This document shows, piece by piece, positions 24,832 to 34,199 of a stretch of DNA of 64,000 nucleotides. Position numbers and translations under genes: made by a program. The number at the start of each line of letters is the position of its first letter. Position 1 is the stretch's first letter. This stretch comes from Salinimicrobium sp050750585 (GTDB lineage Bacteria; Bacteroidota; Bacteroidia; Flavobacteriales; Flavobacteriaceae): assembly GCF_050750585.1 (NCBI RefSeq), contig NZ_JBOJLM010000001.1:124001-188000 (forward strand). Direction: 5' to 3'. The notes under the pieces were generated by a model. That model worked only from the letters and a program-made list of their open reading frames with translations. It made no database searches and was not told where the DNA came from.

Positions 24832-27630
24832 ATGGATAAATTTTCATTTTTAAATGCCGCACATACAGCATATTTCGCTGAACTTTACGACCAGTACCTA
24901 CAATATCCCGACAGTGTAGAACCCAGCTGGAGAGCTTTTTTCCAGGGTTTTGACTTTGGTTTGGAGACTTCGGGGAATGGGCAGACATACGTTGAACACC
25001 CCGAAAGCGGTGAGCCAGTAGAAATGTCCGATTCTGTACTCAAGGAATTCCGGGTGGTAAAGTTGATCGAAGGGTATCGCAGTCGCGGCCACCTTTTTAC
25101 AAAGACCAACCCGGTACGGGAAAGAAGAAAATATAGCCCCACGCTAGATATTCAGAATTTTGATCTCAGTGATAGTGACCTCGATACTGTTTTTAATGCG
25201 GGCGATATTTTAGGATTAGGACCCTCTACCCTTAGAGAGATTGTAGCGCACCTTCGCAAGGTGTATTGCGATTCTATTGGCGTAGAGTATATGTTCATTA
25301 GAAATCCAGAACAGGTAAAGTGGATACAGGACAGGTTAAATATAAATGAAAATCAGCCCGCTTTTACTGCGCCGCAAAAGAAGCATATTCTAAAGAAACT
25401 CAATGAAGCAGTTTCTTTTGAGAATTTTCTTCATACCAAATATGTTGGGCAGAAAAGGTTTTCCCTCGAAGGAGGAGAAAGTTTAATCCCGGCGCTCGAT
25501 GCTATCATCGAAAAGGCAGCCGACCTGGGTGTGAAAGATTTCGTGATGGGAATGGCCCACAGAGGGCGACTTAGTACCCTCACCAATATCTTCGGAAAAA
25601 GTGCAAAAGACATTTTCACTGAATTTGATGGGAAAGATTACGAAGAAGATGTTTTTGACGGGGATGTGAAATATCACCTGGGATGGACTTCCTGTCGCAA
25701 GACCGACAATGGGAAAGAGATCAACATAAATATCGCCCCCAACCCTTCCCACCTGGAAACAGTAGGGGCCGTGGTGCAGGGAATTACCCGTGGCAAGCAA
25801 GACCGTCACTACCAAAATAAGGCCGATGCTGTTCTGCCTATTATTGTACATGGTGACGCAGCAATTGCTGGGCAGGGTATAGTCTATGAAATTGTTCAAA
25901 TGTCGCAGCTGGAAGGTTATTCTACCGGCGGGACCATTCATATTGTAGTGAATAACCAGATAGGTTTTACTACAAATTATCTTGACGGCCGCTCATCTAC
26001 TTATTGTACAGATGTGGCTAAGGTTACCAAGTCTCCTGTATTGCACGTTAATGCCGATGATGTGGAAGCTGTGGTGCATGCCGTACTTTTTGCATTAGAC
26101 TTTAGGATGCAATTCGGGAAAGATGTCTTTATAGATCTTCTGGGATATAGAAAATACGGGCATAACGAAGGGGATGAGCCTAGATTTACACAGCCAAAAC
26201 TTTACAAAGCCATAGCAAGCCATAGTAATCCGCGGGATATTTATGCTGAAAAACTTCAGGAACAGGGAATTATTGATGATTCTCATGTGAAGAAGCTGGA
26301 AGAAGAGTATAAGGCAAAGCTGGAAGAGAATCTGGAAGATTCCCGTAAAGAAGAAAAGACCAGGGTCACTCCTTTTATGCAGGATGAGTGGGAAGGTTTT
26401 GAGCATGTAGATGAATCTCGAATGATAGAAGAGGTAGATACTACCATTGATATGGAAGTGCTTACCGAAGTAGCTCAGGCAGTGTCAGAGCTTCCTTCAG
26501 ATAAAAAATTCCTTAGAAAAATAAAGAAACTGGTAGAACTTCGCCGCACCATGTTCTTTGAAAACAATAGCCTTGACTGGAGTATGGCCGAATTACTGGC
26601 TTATGGTACGCTTATTAAGGAGGGCTATTATATTAGAATGAGTGGGCAGGATGTTGAACGAGGAACTTTTTCTCACCGTCACGCCGTAGTTAAGGTAGAA
26701 GACAGTGAAGAAGAGATCATCCTGTTGAACCAGATCAAAGGCACGATCTGCGATACCAGAAAAGGTTCGTCCTGTGACTTTAAAGTATATAATTCCCTTT
26801 TATCTGAATATGGGGTTGTAGGGTTTGATTATGGTTATGCCATGGCAAGTCCTAACTGCTTAACTATTTGGGAAGCACAGTTTGGAGACTTCAGTAATGG
26901 GGCCCAAATTATGATCGACCAGTATATTTCGGCAGCCGAAGATAAATGGAAGCTTCAGAATGGATTGGTGATGTTCCTGCCTCATGGTTATGAAGGTCAG
27001 GGTGCAGAGCATTCTTCAGGAAGAATGGAGCGATACCTGCAATTGTGTGCTAAAGACAATATGTTTGTAGCCGATGTTACCACGCCTGCGAATATGTTTC
27101 ACCTGTTGAGAAGGCAGATGAAGGTGAACTATAGAAAACCATTAATTATATTTACTCCAAAAAGTTTGCTTAGGCATCCAAAAGTAGTCTCTACAAAAGA
27201 AGAGTTTGCTAACGGAACTTTTCAGCCGCTTATAGATGATGCTGAGGCTAAAGCCGATAAAGTAAAATCTTTAGTATTTTGTACCGGTAAATTCTACTAT
27301 GATCTTCTTGAGCGTAGAGAGGAATTAGAACGGGATGATGTGGCACTGGTTAGAATAGAGCAGTTGTTCCCACTACCGGCAGAACAAATAAAGGCTGTAA
27401 TTGGCAAGTACAAAAATGCCGATGATGTAGTATGGGCACAGGAAGAGCCAAGAAACATGGGGGCTTATAGCCATTTGTTGCTGCATTTAGATGAGACAAA
27501 GAACTTTAGAGTGTGTAGCAGGAAGTTTTACGGCTCGCCGGCGGCAGGAAGTTCGGTGAGGTTTAAAAAACGTCACGAAAAAGTAATAGAATCTGTTTTT
27601 GATAAGACCTTAGTGGTCACTGTTAAGTAA
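24832..27630 (+). CDS. sucA: 2-oxoglutarate dehydrogenase E1 component
   Basis: The 932-residue thiamine diphosphate enzyme decarboxylates 2-oxoglutarate and passes the succinyl group to the E2 lipoyl arm in the TCA cycle. It begins with the short N-terminal E2-binding helix region (FLNAAHTAYFAELYDQYLQ, then PSWRAFFQGF). The catalytic core shows GMAHRGRLSTLTNIFGK near 240, HGDAAIAGQG near 345 and VNNQIGFTT near 380; the transketolase-like half carries HGYEGQGAEHSSGRMERYLQ near 725. The length is normal. sucB follows after 52 bp, so they are cotranscribed. Confidence 0.97.
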   Translation: MDKFSFLNAAHTAYFAELYDQYLQYPDSVEPSWRAFFQGFDFGLETSGNGQTYVEHPESGEPVEMSDSVLKEFRVVKLIEGYRSRGHLFTKTNPVRERRKYSPTLDIQNFDLSDSDLDTVFNAGDILGLGPSTLREIVAHLRKVYCDSIGVEYMFIRNPEQVKWIQDRLNINENQPAFTAPQKKHILKKLNEAVSFENFLHTKYVGQKRFSLEGGESLIPALDAIIEKAADLGVKDFVMGMAHRGRLSTLTNIFGKSAKDIFTEFDGKDYEEDVFDGDVKYHLGWTSCRKTDNGKEININIAPNPSHLETVGAVVQGITRGKQDRHYQNKADAVLPIIVHGDAAIAGQGIVYEIVQMSQLEGYSTGGTIHIVVNNQIGFTTNYLDGRSSTYCTDVAKVTKSPVLHVNADDVEAVVHAVLFALDFRMQFGKDVFIDLLGYRKYGHNEGDEPRFTQPKLYKAIASHSNPRDIYAEKLQEQGIIDDSHVKKLEEEYKAKLEENLEDSRKEEKTRVTPFMQDEWEGFEHVDESRMIEEVDTTIDMEVLTEVAQAVSELPSDKKFLRKIKKLVELRRTMFFENNSLDWSMAELLAYGTLIKEGYYIRMSGQDVERGTFSHRHAVVKVEDSEEEIILLNQIKGTICDTRKGSSCDFKVYNSLLSEYGVVGFDYGYAMASPNCLTIWEAQFGDFSNGAQIMIDQYISAAEDKWKLQNGLVMFLPHGYEGQGAEHSSGRMERYLQLCAKDNMFVADVTTPANMFHLLRRQMKVNYRKPLIIFTPKSLLRHPKVVSTKEEFANGTFQPLIDDAEAKADKVKSLVFCTGKFYYDLLERREELERDDVALVRIEQLFPLPAEQIKAVIGKYKNADDVVWAQEEPRNMGAYSHLLLHLDETKNFRVCSRKFYGSPAAGSSVRFKKRHEKVIESVFDKTLVVTVK

Positions 27631-27682
27631 TTAGAAAATTTGCCAACAGTTGTTGGTGTATAAAAATAAAAAAGAAGAAATC

Positions 27683-28969
27683 ATGGCTTTAGAAATGAAA
27701 GTCCCTTCTCCGGGAGAATCAATTACCGAGGTTGAAATCGCACAGTGGCTGGTTTCAGACGGAGATTATGTAGAAAAAGATCAGGCAATTGCCGAAGTAG
27801 ATAGTGACAAGGCAACCCTTGAACTTCCGGCAGAAGCGAGTGGGATCATTACCCTTAAGGCAGAAGAAGGAGATGCTGTGGCTGTTGGGCAGGTGGTTTG
27901 TCTAATTGATACCGATGCTCCAAAACCCGGAGGTGGAGAGAGTGATTCTAAAGAAGTGGTAAAAGAGGAGAAGGAAGCGACTTCGGCTAAAGAGGAAGAG
28001 TTAGAATCTTCTGAAGAAAAGAATAAAAAAGCTGAATCTAAAACCGAAGCTCCATCAAAGCCAAGTACTCCGGCTCAAAAGCAGGATACTTATGCTACAG
28101 GGAGTCCTTCGCCGGCTGCTAAAAAGATCCTCGATGAAAAAGGAATGGACGCGAAGTCTGTTAAGGGAACCGGTCGTGACGGCAGGATCACCAAAGAAGA
28201 TGCGACCAACGCAAAGCCTTCAATGGGAACTCCCGGGAATGGCAAGCGCGGGGAAGAGCGTAAGAAAATGTCTATGCTGCGCCGCCGTGTAGCCGAACGT
28301 TTAGTAGAGGTTAAGAATGAAACAGCCATGCTTACTACTTTTAATGAAGTAGATATGTCTGCAATCTTCTCGCTTCGCAAGCAATATAAAGATGAGTTTA
28401 AAGACAGGCACGGGGTAAGCCTTGGTTTTATGTCTTTCTTTACTCTTGCCGTGGTTCGTGCACTTGATCTTTATCCCGGAGTGAATTCAATGATTGACGG
28501 AGATTTCCAGGTGAAGTACGACTATAAAGATATCAGTATTGCTGTGTCTGGCCCAAAAGGTCTTATGGTACCGGTGTTGAGAAATGTCGAAAATATGAGT
28601 TTTAGAGCTGTGGAAGCTGAGATCAAACGCCTTGCAATAAAGGTGCGTGATGGGCAGATCACTGTAGATGAAATGACCGGCGGAACGTTTACCATTACTA
28701 ACGGTGGAGTGTTTGGATCTATGCTTTCAACTCCAATTATCAATCCTCCGCAAAGTGGAATTTTAGGAATGCATAATATTGTAGACCGTCCGGTGGCAAT
28801 TGATGGTCACGTAGAAATTCGTCCTATCATGTACGTTGCTCTTTCTTATGATCACAGGATTATTGACGGTAAAGAATCAGTAGGATTCCTTGTGGCAGTG
28901 AAAGAAGCTCTGGAAAATCCTGAAGAACTTTTAATGGATAATGACATAAAGAGAGCTCTCGAGCTGTAA
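27683..28969 (+). CDS. sucB: Dihydrolipoyl succinyltransferase (E2 of 2-oxoglutarate dehydrogenase)
   Basis: The 428-residue protein carries an N-terminal lipoyl domain (EVDSDKATLEL, lipoyl Lys near 43), a long Lys/Glu/Ala linker at about 85-140, an E3-binding domain (SPAAKKILDEKGMDAKSVKG, about 150-185) and the catalytic chloramphenicol-acetyltransferase-like domain ending in YDHRIIDGKESVGFL, where His and Asp are the active-site pair. I chose the ATG at 27683 over the upstream TTG because MALEMKVPSPGES is the family N-terminus. E3 is not encoded in this window. Confidence 0.96.
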   Translation: MALEMKVPSPGESITEVEIAQWLVSDGDYVEKDQAIAEVDSDKATLELPAEASGIITLKAEEGDAVAVGQVVCLIDTDAPKPGGGESDSKEVVKEEKEATSAKEEELESSEEKNKKAESKTEAPSKPSTPAQKQDTYATGSPSPAAKKILDEKGMDAKSVKGTGRDGRITKEDATNAKPSMGTPGNGKRGEERKKMSMLRRRVAERLVEVKNETAMLTTFNEVDMSAIFSLRKQYKDEFKDRHGVSLGFMSFFTLAVVRALDLYPGVNSMIDGDFQVKYDYKDISIAVSGPKGLMVPVLRNVENMSFRAVEAEIKRLAIKVRDGQITVDEMTGGTFTITNGGVFGSMLSTPIINPPQSGILGMHNIVDRPVAIDGHVEIRPIMYVALSYDHRIIDGKESVGFLVAVKEALENPEELLMDNDIKRALEL

Positions 28970-28985
28970 GAGTGTCAAAAATAGC

Positions 28986-29030
28986 AAAAAAGAGAGGCAA
29001 TGATTTCAGGATCACTGCCTCTCTTTTTTT
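28986..29030 (+). terminator. Terminator of sucA-sucB
   Basis: AAAAAAGAGAGGCA at 28986-28999 pairs with TGCCTCTCTTTTTT ending near 29028, with a TGAT/ATCA inner stem. The T-run follows directly. Confidence 0.9.
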
Positions 29031-29037
29031 TGTGCTA

Positions 29038-29139
29038 CTACGCCAGTAAAATGTAGATGTTGAGTAGCAGTACAAAAATAATGAACATTGCCATTAACGC
29101 CGGAAACACCGGCAGGTGCTTTAGGTTTAAAAAATTCAT
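29038..29139 (-). CDS. Possible 33-residue single-helix membrane protein
   Basis: The ATG at 29137-29139 opens a 33-codon frame ending at TAG 29038-29040. The product begins MNFLNLKHLPVFPALMAMFI and ends with the hydrophobic run IIFVLLLNIYILLA, one transmembrane helix with a short polar N-terminus. It fills the gap between the sucB terminator and the next minus-strand gene. No homologue can be named. Small membrane peptides of this kind are often missed, but a chance frame is quite possible. Confidence 0.4.
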   Translation of the reverse strand: MNFLNLKHLPVFPALMAMFIIFVLLLNIYILLA

Positions 29140-29216
29140 AGCTGTAGATTTTTTCGGTAAATGAAAATTAGAAAAAATTCTACCGCCTGCATATGGGTAA
29201 AAACCCCTATTTTGAG

Positions 29217-29654
29217 TTATTTAAGATAGAGATTCATGGATTTATAGTCAATAATTGCTTTTCCTTTTTTCAGAATATCGGCACCTATAATTCCCTGTAC
29301 CTTTTCGGCTTTGTGTTTTACCAGGGCATCATTTACATGCCTTAAATCGAACAGTACCAGGTCAACCTTCTTTTTTTTCCATCCCTTAATTTCAATAATG
29401 TTCTTTTGGGCAATCTGGGTCATCATGTTGGTGGCACCTGCGCCTGCAGCTTTTATATCACTGTCTTCGGCCAGGAGTTCAAAATGAGAGACTGCTTCCA
29501 GGCCTATGCAGGTGCTTGATGCGCCTGTGTCAAGAATGAAATTTCCTTCTATTTGATTTATTTTAGCCTTTAATTCTAAATGCTGAGTGGCGGTATAGGT
29601 AAGTGGAATTTTTTTATATCCTTTTTCCTTAAGTAACTTCTTGAGAGATGCCAT
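29217..29654 (-). CDS. Retropepsin-like aspartic protease family protein
   Basis: The 145-residue protein is of the single-domain aspartyl protease type. It has the active-site triplet in FILDTGASSTCIG (about 39-51), a Gly/Ala-rich flap-like segment (AAGAGATNMMTQ) and the second hydrophobic-hydrophobic-Gly element in GIIGADILKKGKAIIDY. Enzymes of this fold work as dimers. No signal peptide is seen, so it acts in the cytoplasm. It is divergent from tatD with overlapping promoter zones. Targets are unknown. Confidence 0.82.
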   Translation of the reverse strand: MASLKKLLKEKGYKKIPLTYTATQHLELKAKINQIEGNFILDTGASSTCIGLEAVSHFELLAEDSDIKAAGAGATNMMTQIAQKNIIEIKGWKKKKVDLVLFDLRHVNDALVKHKAEKVQGIIGADILKKGKAIIDYKSMNLYLK

Positions 29655-29670
29655 TCTTTTCTTTTTTTGA

Positions 29671-29678
29671 CAAAGATA
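29671..29678 (-). promoter_or_regulatory. -7 promoter box for the retropepsin-like gene
   Basis: CAAAGATA on the plus strand reads TATCTTTG on the coding strand, 17 bp before the start codon. Confidence 0.6.
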
Positions 29679-29694
29679 GCTGTATAAAATAAAT

Positions 29695-29702
29695 TAATTT
29701 TG
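29695..29702 (+). promoter_or_regulatory. -7 promoter box for tatD
   Basis: TAATTTTG matches TAnnTTTG but ends only 5 bp before the tatD ATG, so the transcript would be nearly leaderless. Confidence 0.45.
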
Positions 29703-29707
29703 CCGTT

Positions 29708-30475
29708 ATGACAATTACCGATACACATACACACCTCTACAGTGAATCATTTGATGAAGACCGCAAGGAAATGATTGAAAGAGCTATAGCTGCCAATATC
29801 ACCAGGTTCTTTATTCCGGCAATAGATTCTACGTATATTAAAGATATGTACTCCCTGGAAAAGGCATTTCCGGAGCATATTTTTCTCATGGCCGGTTTAC
29901 ATCCTACGCATGTAAAGGAAAACTTTCGGGAGGAGCTGGCAATAGTCGAAAAGCAACTTGAGGAAAGAAAGTTCTATGCCGTGGGCGAGACCGGTGTTGA
30001 TCTTTATTGGGATAAATCTACACTAAAAATTCAGCAGGAAGCCTTCAGGTACCAGATTCAGCTGGCTAAAAAGCATAAGTTGCCGATAGTTATTCACTGC
30101 CGCGAAGCTTTTGATGAGGTTTTTGAAGTCCTGGAACAGGAGAAGGGAGAAGACCTTTTTGGTATCTTTCATTGCTTTACCGGAACCTATGAGCAAGCGC
30201 AAAAAGCCCTTTCTTACAATATGAAGCTGGGTGTTGGCGGGGTATTAACCTTCAAAAATGGCAAAATTGACAGGTTCTTAAGTGAAATTCCGCTTAGTGA
30301 AATTGTGCTGGAAACCGATGCACCATATCTGGCACCGGTACCTTACAGAGGAAAAAGGAATGAAAGTCTGTATATTGTTGAAGTGCTTAAAAAAGCGGCA
30401 GAGGTTTACAACACGAGTCCCGAAGAAATAGCTGAAGTTACTACCCGTAACTCCCGGGAGATTTTTGGGATATAG
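29708..30475 (+). CDS. tatD: TatD-family metal-dependent hydrolase (DNase)
   Basis: The 255-residue TIM-barrel hydrolase has the full metal ligand set of the family: DTHTHL at about 4-9, VGETGVDLYWD near 95, VIHCREAFD near 127, FHCFTG near 153 and LETDAPYLAP near 202. TatD proteins are Mg-dependent 3'-5' exonucleases and DNA-repair or quality-control enzymes; they are not part of Tat export despite the name. The acyltransferase gene follows on the same strand. Confidence 0.92.
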   Translation: MTITDTHTHLYSESFDEDRKEMIERAIAANITRFFIPAIDSTYIKDMYSLEKAFPEHIFLMAGLHPTHVKENFREELAIVEKQLEERKFYAVGETGVDLYWDKSTLKIQQEAFRYQIQLAKKHKLPIVIHCREAFDEVFEVLEQEKGEDLFGIFHCFTGTYEQAQKALSYNMKLGVGGVLTFKNGKIDRFLSEIPLSEIVLETDAPYLAPVPYRGKRNESLYIVEVLKKAAEVYNTSPEEIAEVTTRNSREIFGI

Positions 30476-30527
30476 CAGAGACTTGTGCTTATATTTTTGT
30501 TTTTTTGCTAACTCTAATGATGAAACA

Positions 30528-31670
30528 GTGACAAATTACGACGATATTCGGTTTTATAATGATGACGAAGTGCAGGATGCTCTAAAAGATTATGTTAGGC
30601 ATCCTATGATAAAAGGGCTATTAACTTTTACTTTTCCGAATGTTGCTTATGAAAAAATAGAGGAAAAGGTTGTACAGTGCAACTCCATCAGGGATTTTCA
30701 AACAGAAATTATTTATCACACCGTTCAAAAGGTGTTGAGTAAAAGTTCTGAAGGTCTAACTTACTCCGGCTTCGATGCCCTTGATAAAGAAGAGTCTTAC
30801 CTTTATATCTCTAATCACCGCGATATTGTTCTTGATACTTCCCTGTTAAACTGTGTGTTGTACGAGAGTGATCTTAAAATGACTGCTTCAGCTATTGGAG
30901 ATAACCTGGTGAAAAAACCTTTTTTACTGGCACTATCTCGACTCAACCGTAACTTCCTGGTGAAACGCGGAGTTAGTCCGAGGGAAATGTTGAAAAGCTC
31001 TCAAAAACTTTCAGAATATATAAAAAAGCTTCTGCTTGAAGATAAGCGTTCGGTATGGATGGCGCAGCGGGAGGGACGAACCAAAGACGGGAACGACAAT
31101 ACCCAGCAGGGAGTGCTGAAAATGCTGGCCATGGCGAAAGGCGATGACTCTGTAGCCGAATATTTTACAAAACTGAAGATAGTCCCTGTGGCGATCTCTT
31201 ATGAATTTGATCCTACAGATGTGCTTAAACTGCCCGAAATTCTAGCAAAAAGAATGGAGCAGATCTATATTAAATCGGCAAATGAAGATTTTAAATCTAT
31301 CCTGAAGGGTGCTCTGGGGAATAAGGGAAGAATACATATTTCGGCGGGAGAGCCTGTAAGTGTAGAGGCACTGGGTGAAATTGAAGCAAAGGCTGGATCA
31401 ATGAACGAGCAGCTTCAAAAGATCACGGCGAGTATAGATCATCGTATCCACCACAACTACAAACTTTGGCCTGCAAACTATATTGCTTTTGACTTGTTGA
31501 ATGGCAGCAGTATGTTTGAAGAGGAATATACAGCAAAACAAAAACGACAATTTGAAAGACGTCTTACCAGGAGAGTGAACTTTAAAAATGCTCTTGAGGT
31601 AAACAGTTACCTTCTCATGTATGCGAATCCTGTAATAAACCAGAAGAACCATCATGAAGAACAGCGCTAA
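30528..31670 (+). CDS. Acyltransferase (PlsC-like, glycerol-phosphate type)
   Basis: The product has about 380 residues from the GTG at 30528 (MTNYDDIRFYNDDEV). The upstream TTG at 30465 would add a Cys/Phe-rich tail and overlap tatD by 11 bp, which is less likely. The acyltransferase core shows the His-Asp element in SNHRDIVLDTSLLN near 105, then NFLVKRG, then VWMAQREGRTKDGND near 190, and KIVPVAISYEFDP near 240. It probably transfers acyl groups in phospholipid or aminolipid synthesis at the inner membrane. No helix long enough to be a sure membrane anchor is seen. It overlaps the asparaginase gene by 17 bp. Confidence 0.82.
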   Translation: MTNYDDIRFYNDDEVQDALKDYVRHPMIKGLLTFTFPNVAYEKIEEKVVQCNSIRDFQTEIIYHTVQKVLSKSSEGLTYSGFDALDKEESYLYISNHRDIVLDTSLLNCVLYESDLKMTASAIGDNLVKKPFLLALSRLNRNFLVKRGVSPREMLKSSQKLSEYIKKLLLEDKRSVWMAQREGRTKDGNDNTQQGVLKMLAMAKGDDSVAEYFTKLKIVPVAISYEFDPTDVLKLPEILAKRMEQIYIKSANEDFKSILKGALGNKGRIHISAGEPVSVEALGEIEAKAGSMNEQLQKITASIDHRIHHNYKLWPANYIAFDLLNGSSMFEEEYTAKQKRQFERRLTRRVNFKNALEVNSYLLMYANPVINQKNHHEEQR

Positions 31671-32682
31671 TATTCTCCTTATTTACACCGGGGGAACCAT
31701 TGGTATGGTAAAGGATTTTGAGACAGGAGCTCTTAAAGCCTTTAACTTTAGTGAGCTGCTTCAAAATATCCCTGAATTAAAACTTCTTGAACATAACATA
31801 GATACCATAAGTTTTGAGCGTCCTATAGATTCTTCTAACATGAACCCGGCTTCCTGGCTGCAGATGGCCGAAATCATTGAAGAAAAATTTGAGATGTATG
31901 ACGGGTTTGTGGTTTTGCATGGTAGTGATACCATGTCTTACAGTGCCGCGGCCCTGAGTTTTATGTTTGAAAATCTTTCTAAACCCGTAATTTTTACCGG
32001 TTCACAATTACCTATTGGAGACCTGCGGACAGATGCTAAAGAAAATCTTATTACCAGCATACAAATTGCCGGGCTTCAGAAGAACGGTAAGCCGGTCATA
32101 ACCGAGGTAGGCCTTTATTTTGAGTACAAGCTTTACCGCGGTAACCGCACTTCGAAGATCAATGCAGAACACTTTCAGGCTTTTGCTTCACCAAATTATC
32201 CGCCGCTGGTAAATTCCGGTGTGCATTTGGCTGTGAACGACGCTTATCTATGGCAGCCGCACAATCGCCGAAAGATGAAACTCCACAAGGGGCTTAACGA
32301 TGAGATTGCTTTGATAAAGATATTTCCGGGTATTAACAGGAGCCTGCTGGAGCACATATTGGCCAAAGAAGGCTTGAAAGGGGTGATCCTGGAAACTTAT
32401 GGTAGTGGAAATGCGCCTACTCAAGACTGGTTTGTTCAGCTTTTAAAAGATACCATCTCCCGCGGGGTGGTCATTGTTAATGTTACGCAGTGTATTGGGG
32501 GCAGTGTGGCCATGGGGCAGTATGAAACCAGTACGCAGCTTAAAAAGATTGGAGTAGTGTCGGGTAAAGACATTACTACTGAGGCAGCTGTGACTAAAAT
32601 GATGTACCTCCTGGCGAAGGAACTTAGCCCAAAAGTTTTCAGAACAATTTTTGAAACATCTTTACGTGGGGAAATGTCGTAA
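31654..32682 (+). CDS. ansA: Type I L-asparaginase
   Basis: The 342-residue product has both asparaginase signatures: YTGGTIGM at about 10-17 with the nucleophilic Thr, and VLHGSDTMSYSAAAL near 88-102 with the second Thr and Asp. No signal peptide is present, so it is the cytoplasmic type I enzyme that converts asparagine to aspartate and ammonia. Its start overlaps the acyltransferase stop by 17 bp, so the two are cotranscribed though not obviously related. Confidence 0.92.
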   Translation: MKNSANILLIYTGGTIGMVKDFETGALKAFNFSELLQNIPELKLLEHNIDTISFERPIDSSNMNPASWLQMAEIIEEKFEMYDGFVVLHGSDTMSYSAAALSFMFENLSKPVIFTGSQLPIGDLRTDAKENLITSIQIAGLQKNGKPVITEVGLYFEYKLYRGNRTSKINAEHFQAFASPNYPPLVNSGVHLAVNDAYLWQPHNRRKMKLHKGLNDEIALIKIFPGINRSLLEHILAKEGLKGVILETYGSGNAPTQDWFVQLLKDTISRGVVIVNVTQCIGGSVAMGQYETSTQLKKIGVVSGKDITTEAAVTKMMYLLAKELSPKVFRTIFETSLRGEMS

Positions 32683-32777
32683 TTTTTGCTGCTGTTACTT
32701 GACCAGCTTCTCTTTTTTTTCGTTATTTGGCGAACTGTTCAGAAAAAGTTAAAAAAGCACTGGATTGTATATTTACT

Positions 32778-32865
32778 AGAGAGGTGGCCGAGTGGTCGAA
32801 GGCGCACGCCTGGAAAGTGTGTATACCCCACAAGGGTATCGAGGGTTCGAATCCCTTCCTCTCTG
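32778..32865 (+). tRNA. tRNA-Ser (anticodon GGA)
   Basis: The sequence folds as a class II tRNA. The acceptor stem AGAGAGG (32778-32784) pairs with CCTCTCT (32858-32864), G32865 is the discriminator base. The anticodon arm CACGC-CTGGAAA-GTGTG gives GGA. A long variable arm (TACCCC...GGGTA) and the T arm GAGGGTTCGAATCCCTT follow. No CCA is encoded. Being class II with GGA it reads UCC and UCU serine codons. Confidence 0.96.
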
Positions 32866-32935
32866 CTAGTTATTTTTATTTGAATAAATATTTATATCTT
32901 TAACCCGTTAACTAATTAAATTAAGACAAAAAGTA

Positions 32936-33736
32936 ATGAAAAGATTATTTTCAATTTTGGTGATCGCTACAATTATGGTGTTCGGAGCCGTAGATGTGAA
33001 TGCGACAAATAACGTGAATGCCCTGCCGGCTACCATGGTGAACTTTGTTCAGGATGAAGATCAGGCTGTTGCTGAAGAAGCAGAAACCGAAGATGTAGGA
33101 TTTCACCAGGAGCTGAAAAGGCGCTTCATTGAAGGTGGGCCTGGCTTTATGGGAATTGTACTTCTTTGTTTGATCCTAGGTCTGGCAATTGCAATTGAAA
33201 GAATTATATACCTTAACCTTGCTACTACCAATACAAAAAAATTGGCGCAAGATGTTGAGGATGCACTAAACACAGGTGGTATTGAAGCTGCTAAGGATGT
33301 TTGTCGTAACACAAAAGGTCCTGTTGCTTCTATCTACTATCAAGGTCTTGACCGTGCCGAAGAAGGTACAGAAGCTGCTGAGAAAGCGGTTGTAGCTTAC
33401 GGTGGTGTTCAAATGGGACTTCTTGAGAAAAACGTATCATGGGTATCTCTGTTTATCGCTCTTGCTCCTATGCTTGGGTTCATGGGTACGGTAATTGGTA
33501 TGATCGAAGCTTTCGATAGAATTGAAGCAGCGGGAGATATGCAGCCTTCACTTGTTGCAGGTGGTATTAAAATCGCACTTCTTACTACAGTATTTGGTTT
33601 GATCGTAGCTATTATTCTTCAAATCTTCTACAACTACATCATTGCTAAGATTGACCGTATTGTAAACGATATGGAAGATGCTTCTATCACTTTGATGGAT
33701 ATACTTGTAGAGTACAAGAATAAAAGAAGAGTATAA
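32936..33736 (+). CDS. exbB: ExbB/TolQ-family proton channel
   Basis: The 266-residue protein has an N-terminal signal-like segment (about 1-24) followed by an acidic linker, as usual in Bacteroidetes ExbB, then three helices at about 66-88, 165-190 and 208-232. The channel motif WVSLFIALAPMLGFMGTVIGMIEAF near 165 is typical. With ExbD it uses proton flow to energise TonB-dependent transport across the outer membrane. The genes after it encode one conserved membrane protein and two ExbD copies, with short gaps. No tonB gene is seen here. Confidence 0.93.
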   Translation: MKRLFSILVIATIMVFGAVDVNATNNVNALPATMVNFVQDEDQAVAEEAETEDVGFHQELKRRFIEGGPGFMGIVLLCLILGLAIAIERIIYLNLATTNTKKLAQDVEDALNTGGIEAAKDVCRNTKGPVASIYYQGLDRAEEGTEAAEKAVVAYGGVQMGLLEKNVSWVSLFIALAPMLGFMGTVIGMIEAFDRIEAAGDMQPSLVAGGIKIALLTTVFGLIVAIILQIFYNYIIAKIDRIVNDMEDASITLMDILVEYKNKRRV

Positions 33737-33754
33737 TAATACCAACATTTAATT

Positions 33755-34192
33755 ATGACCTTACATAAAATATTAAAATATCTAGCGCTCGTCATCGGAG
33801 TGGTTGGGCTCATCCTTTGGGGGAGAGTTCTCTTAGCTGGTGATGATGCTATAGAAAATTCAGCCGATGTACAGGCAAGCGTGGTATCTCCATTCTTATA
33901 TGTTGCATATCTTGTGTTTGCTATAATTGTACTACTGGTTTTGTTCTTCGTAATAAAAGGATTGTTTTCAGGGGATATTAAAAGAACCCTTATCGCAGTC
34001 GGATCTTTTATTATCGTAGTGGCAATTGCCTATGTACTTACAGATGGTACCGAGAAACCTCTTAGTGATGGAACAATGCTTTCAGCAAGTGCAGACCACT
34101 GGGTTGGAGCAGGTCTTGTGACCTTCTATATCCTTGCCGGAGCTGCAGTATTGCTAATGCTTCTTTCGGGAGTAAGAAAACTTATAAACTAA
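33755..34192 (+). CDS. Conserved membrane protein of the exbBD operon
   Basis: This 145-residue protein has four predicted helices (about 7-27, 45-68, 76-95 and 113-136) and little else. It sits between exbB (18-bp gap) and the first exbD (7-bp gap). A gene in this place is common in Flavobacteria according to memory, so it is probably an accessory subunit of the energising complex, but no function is known. Confidence 0.75.
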   Translation: MTLHKILKYLALVIGVVGLILWGRVLLAGDDAIENSADVQASVVSPFLYVAYLVFAIIVLLVLFFVIKGLFSGDIKRTLIAVGSFIIVVAIAYVLTDGTEKPLSDGTMLSASADHWVGAGLVTFYILAGAAVLLMLLSGVRKLIN

Positions 34193-34199
34193 AATAACT

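Noticed and set aside
32686..32883. Open frame across the tRNA-Ser gene
   Set aside because: It is formed by translating the tRNA; the cloverleaf explains the sequence.
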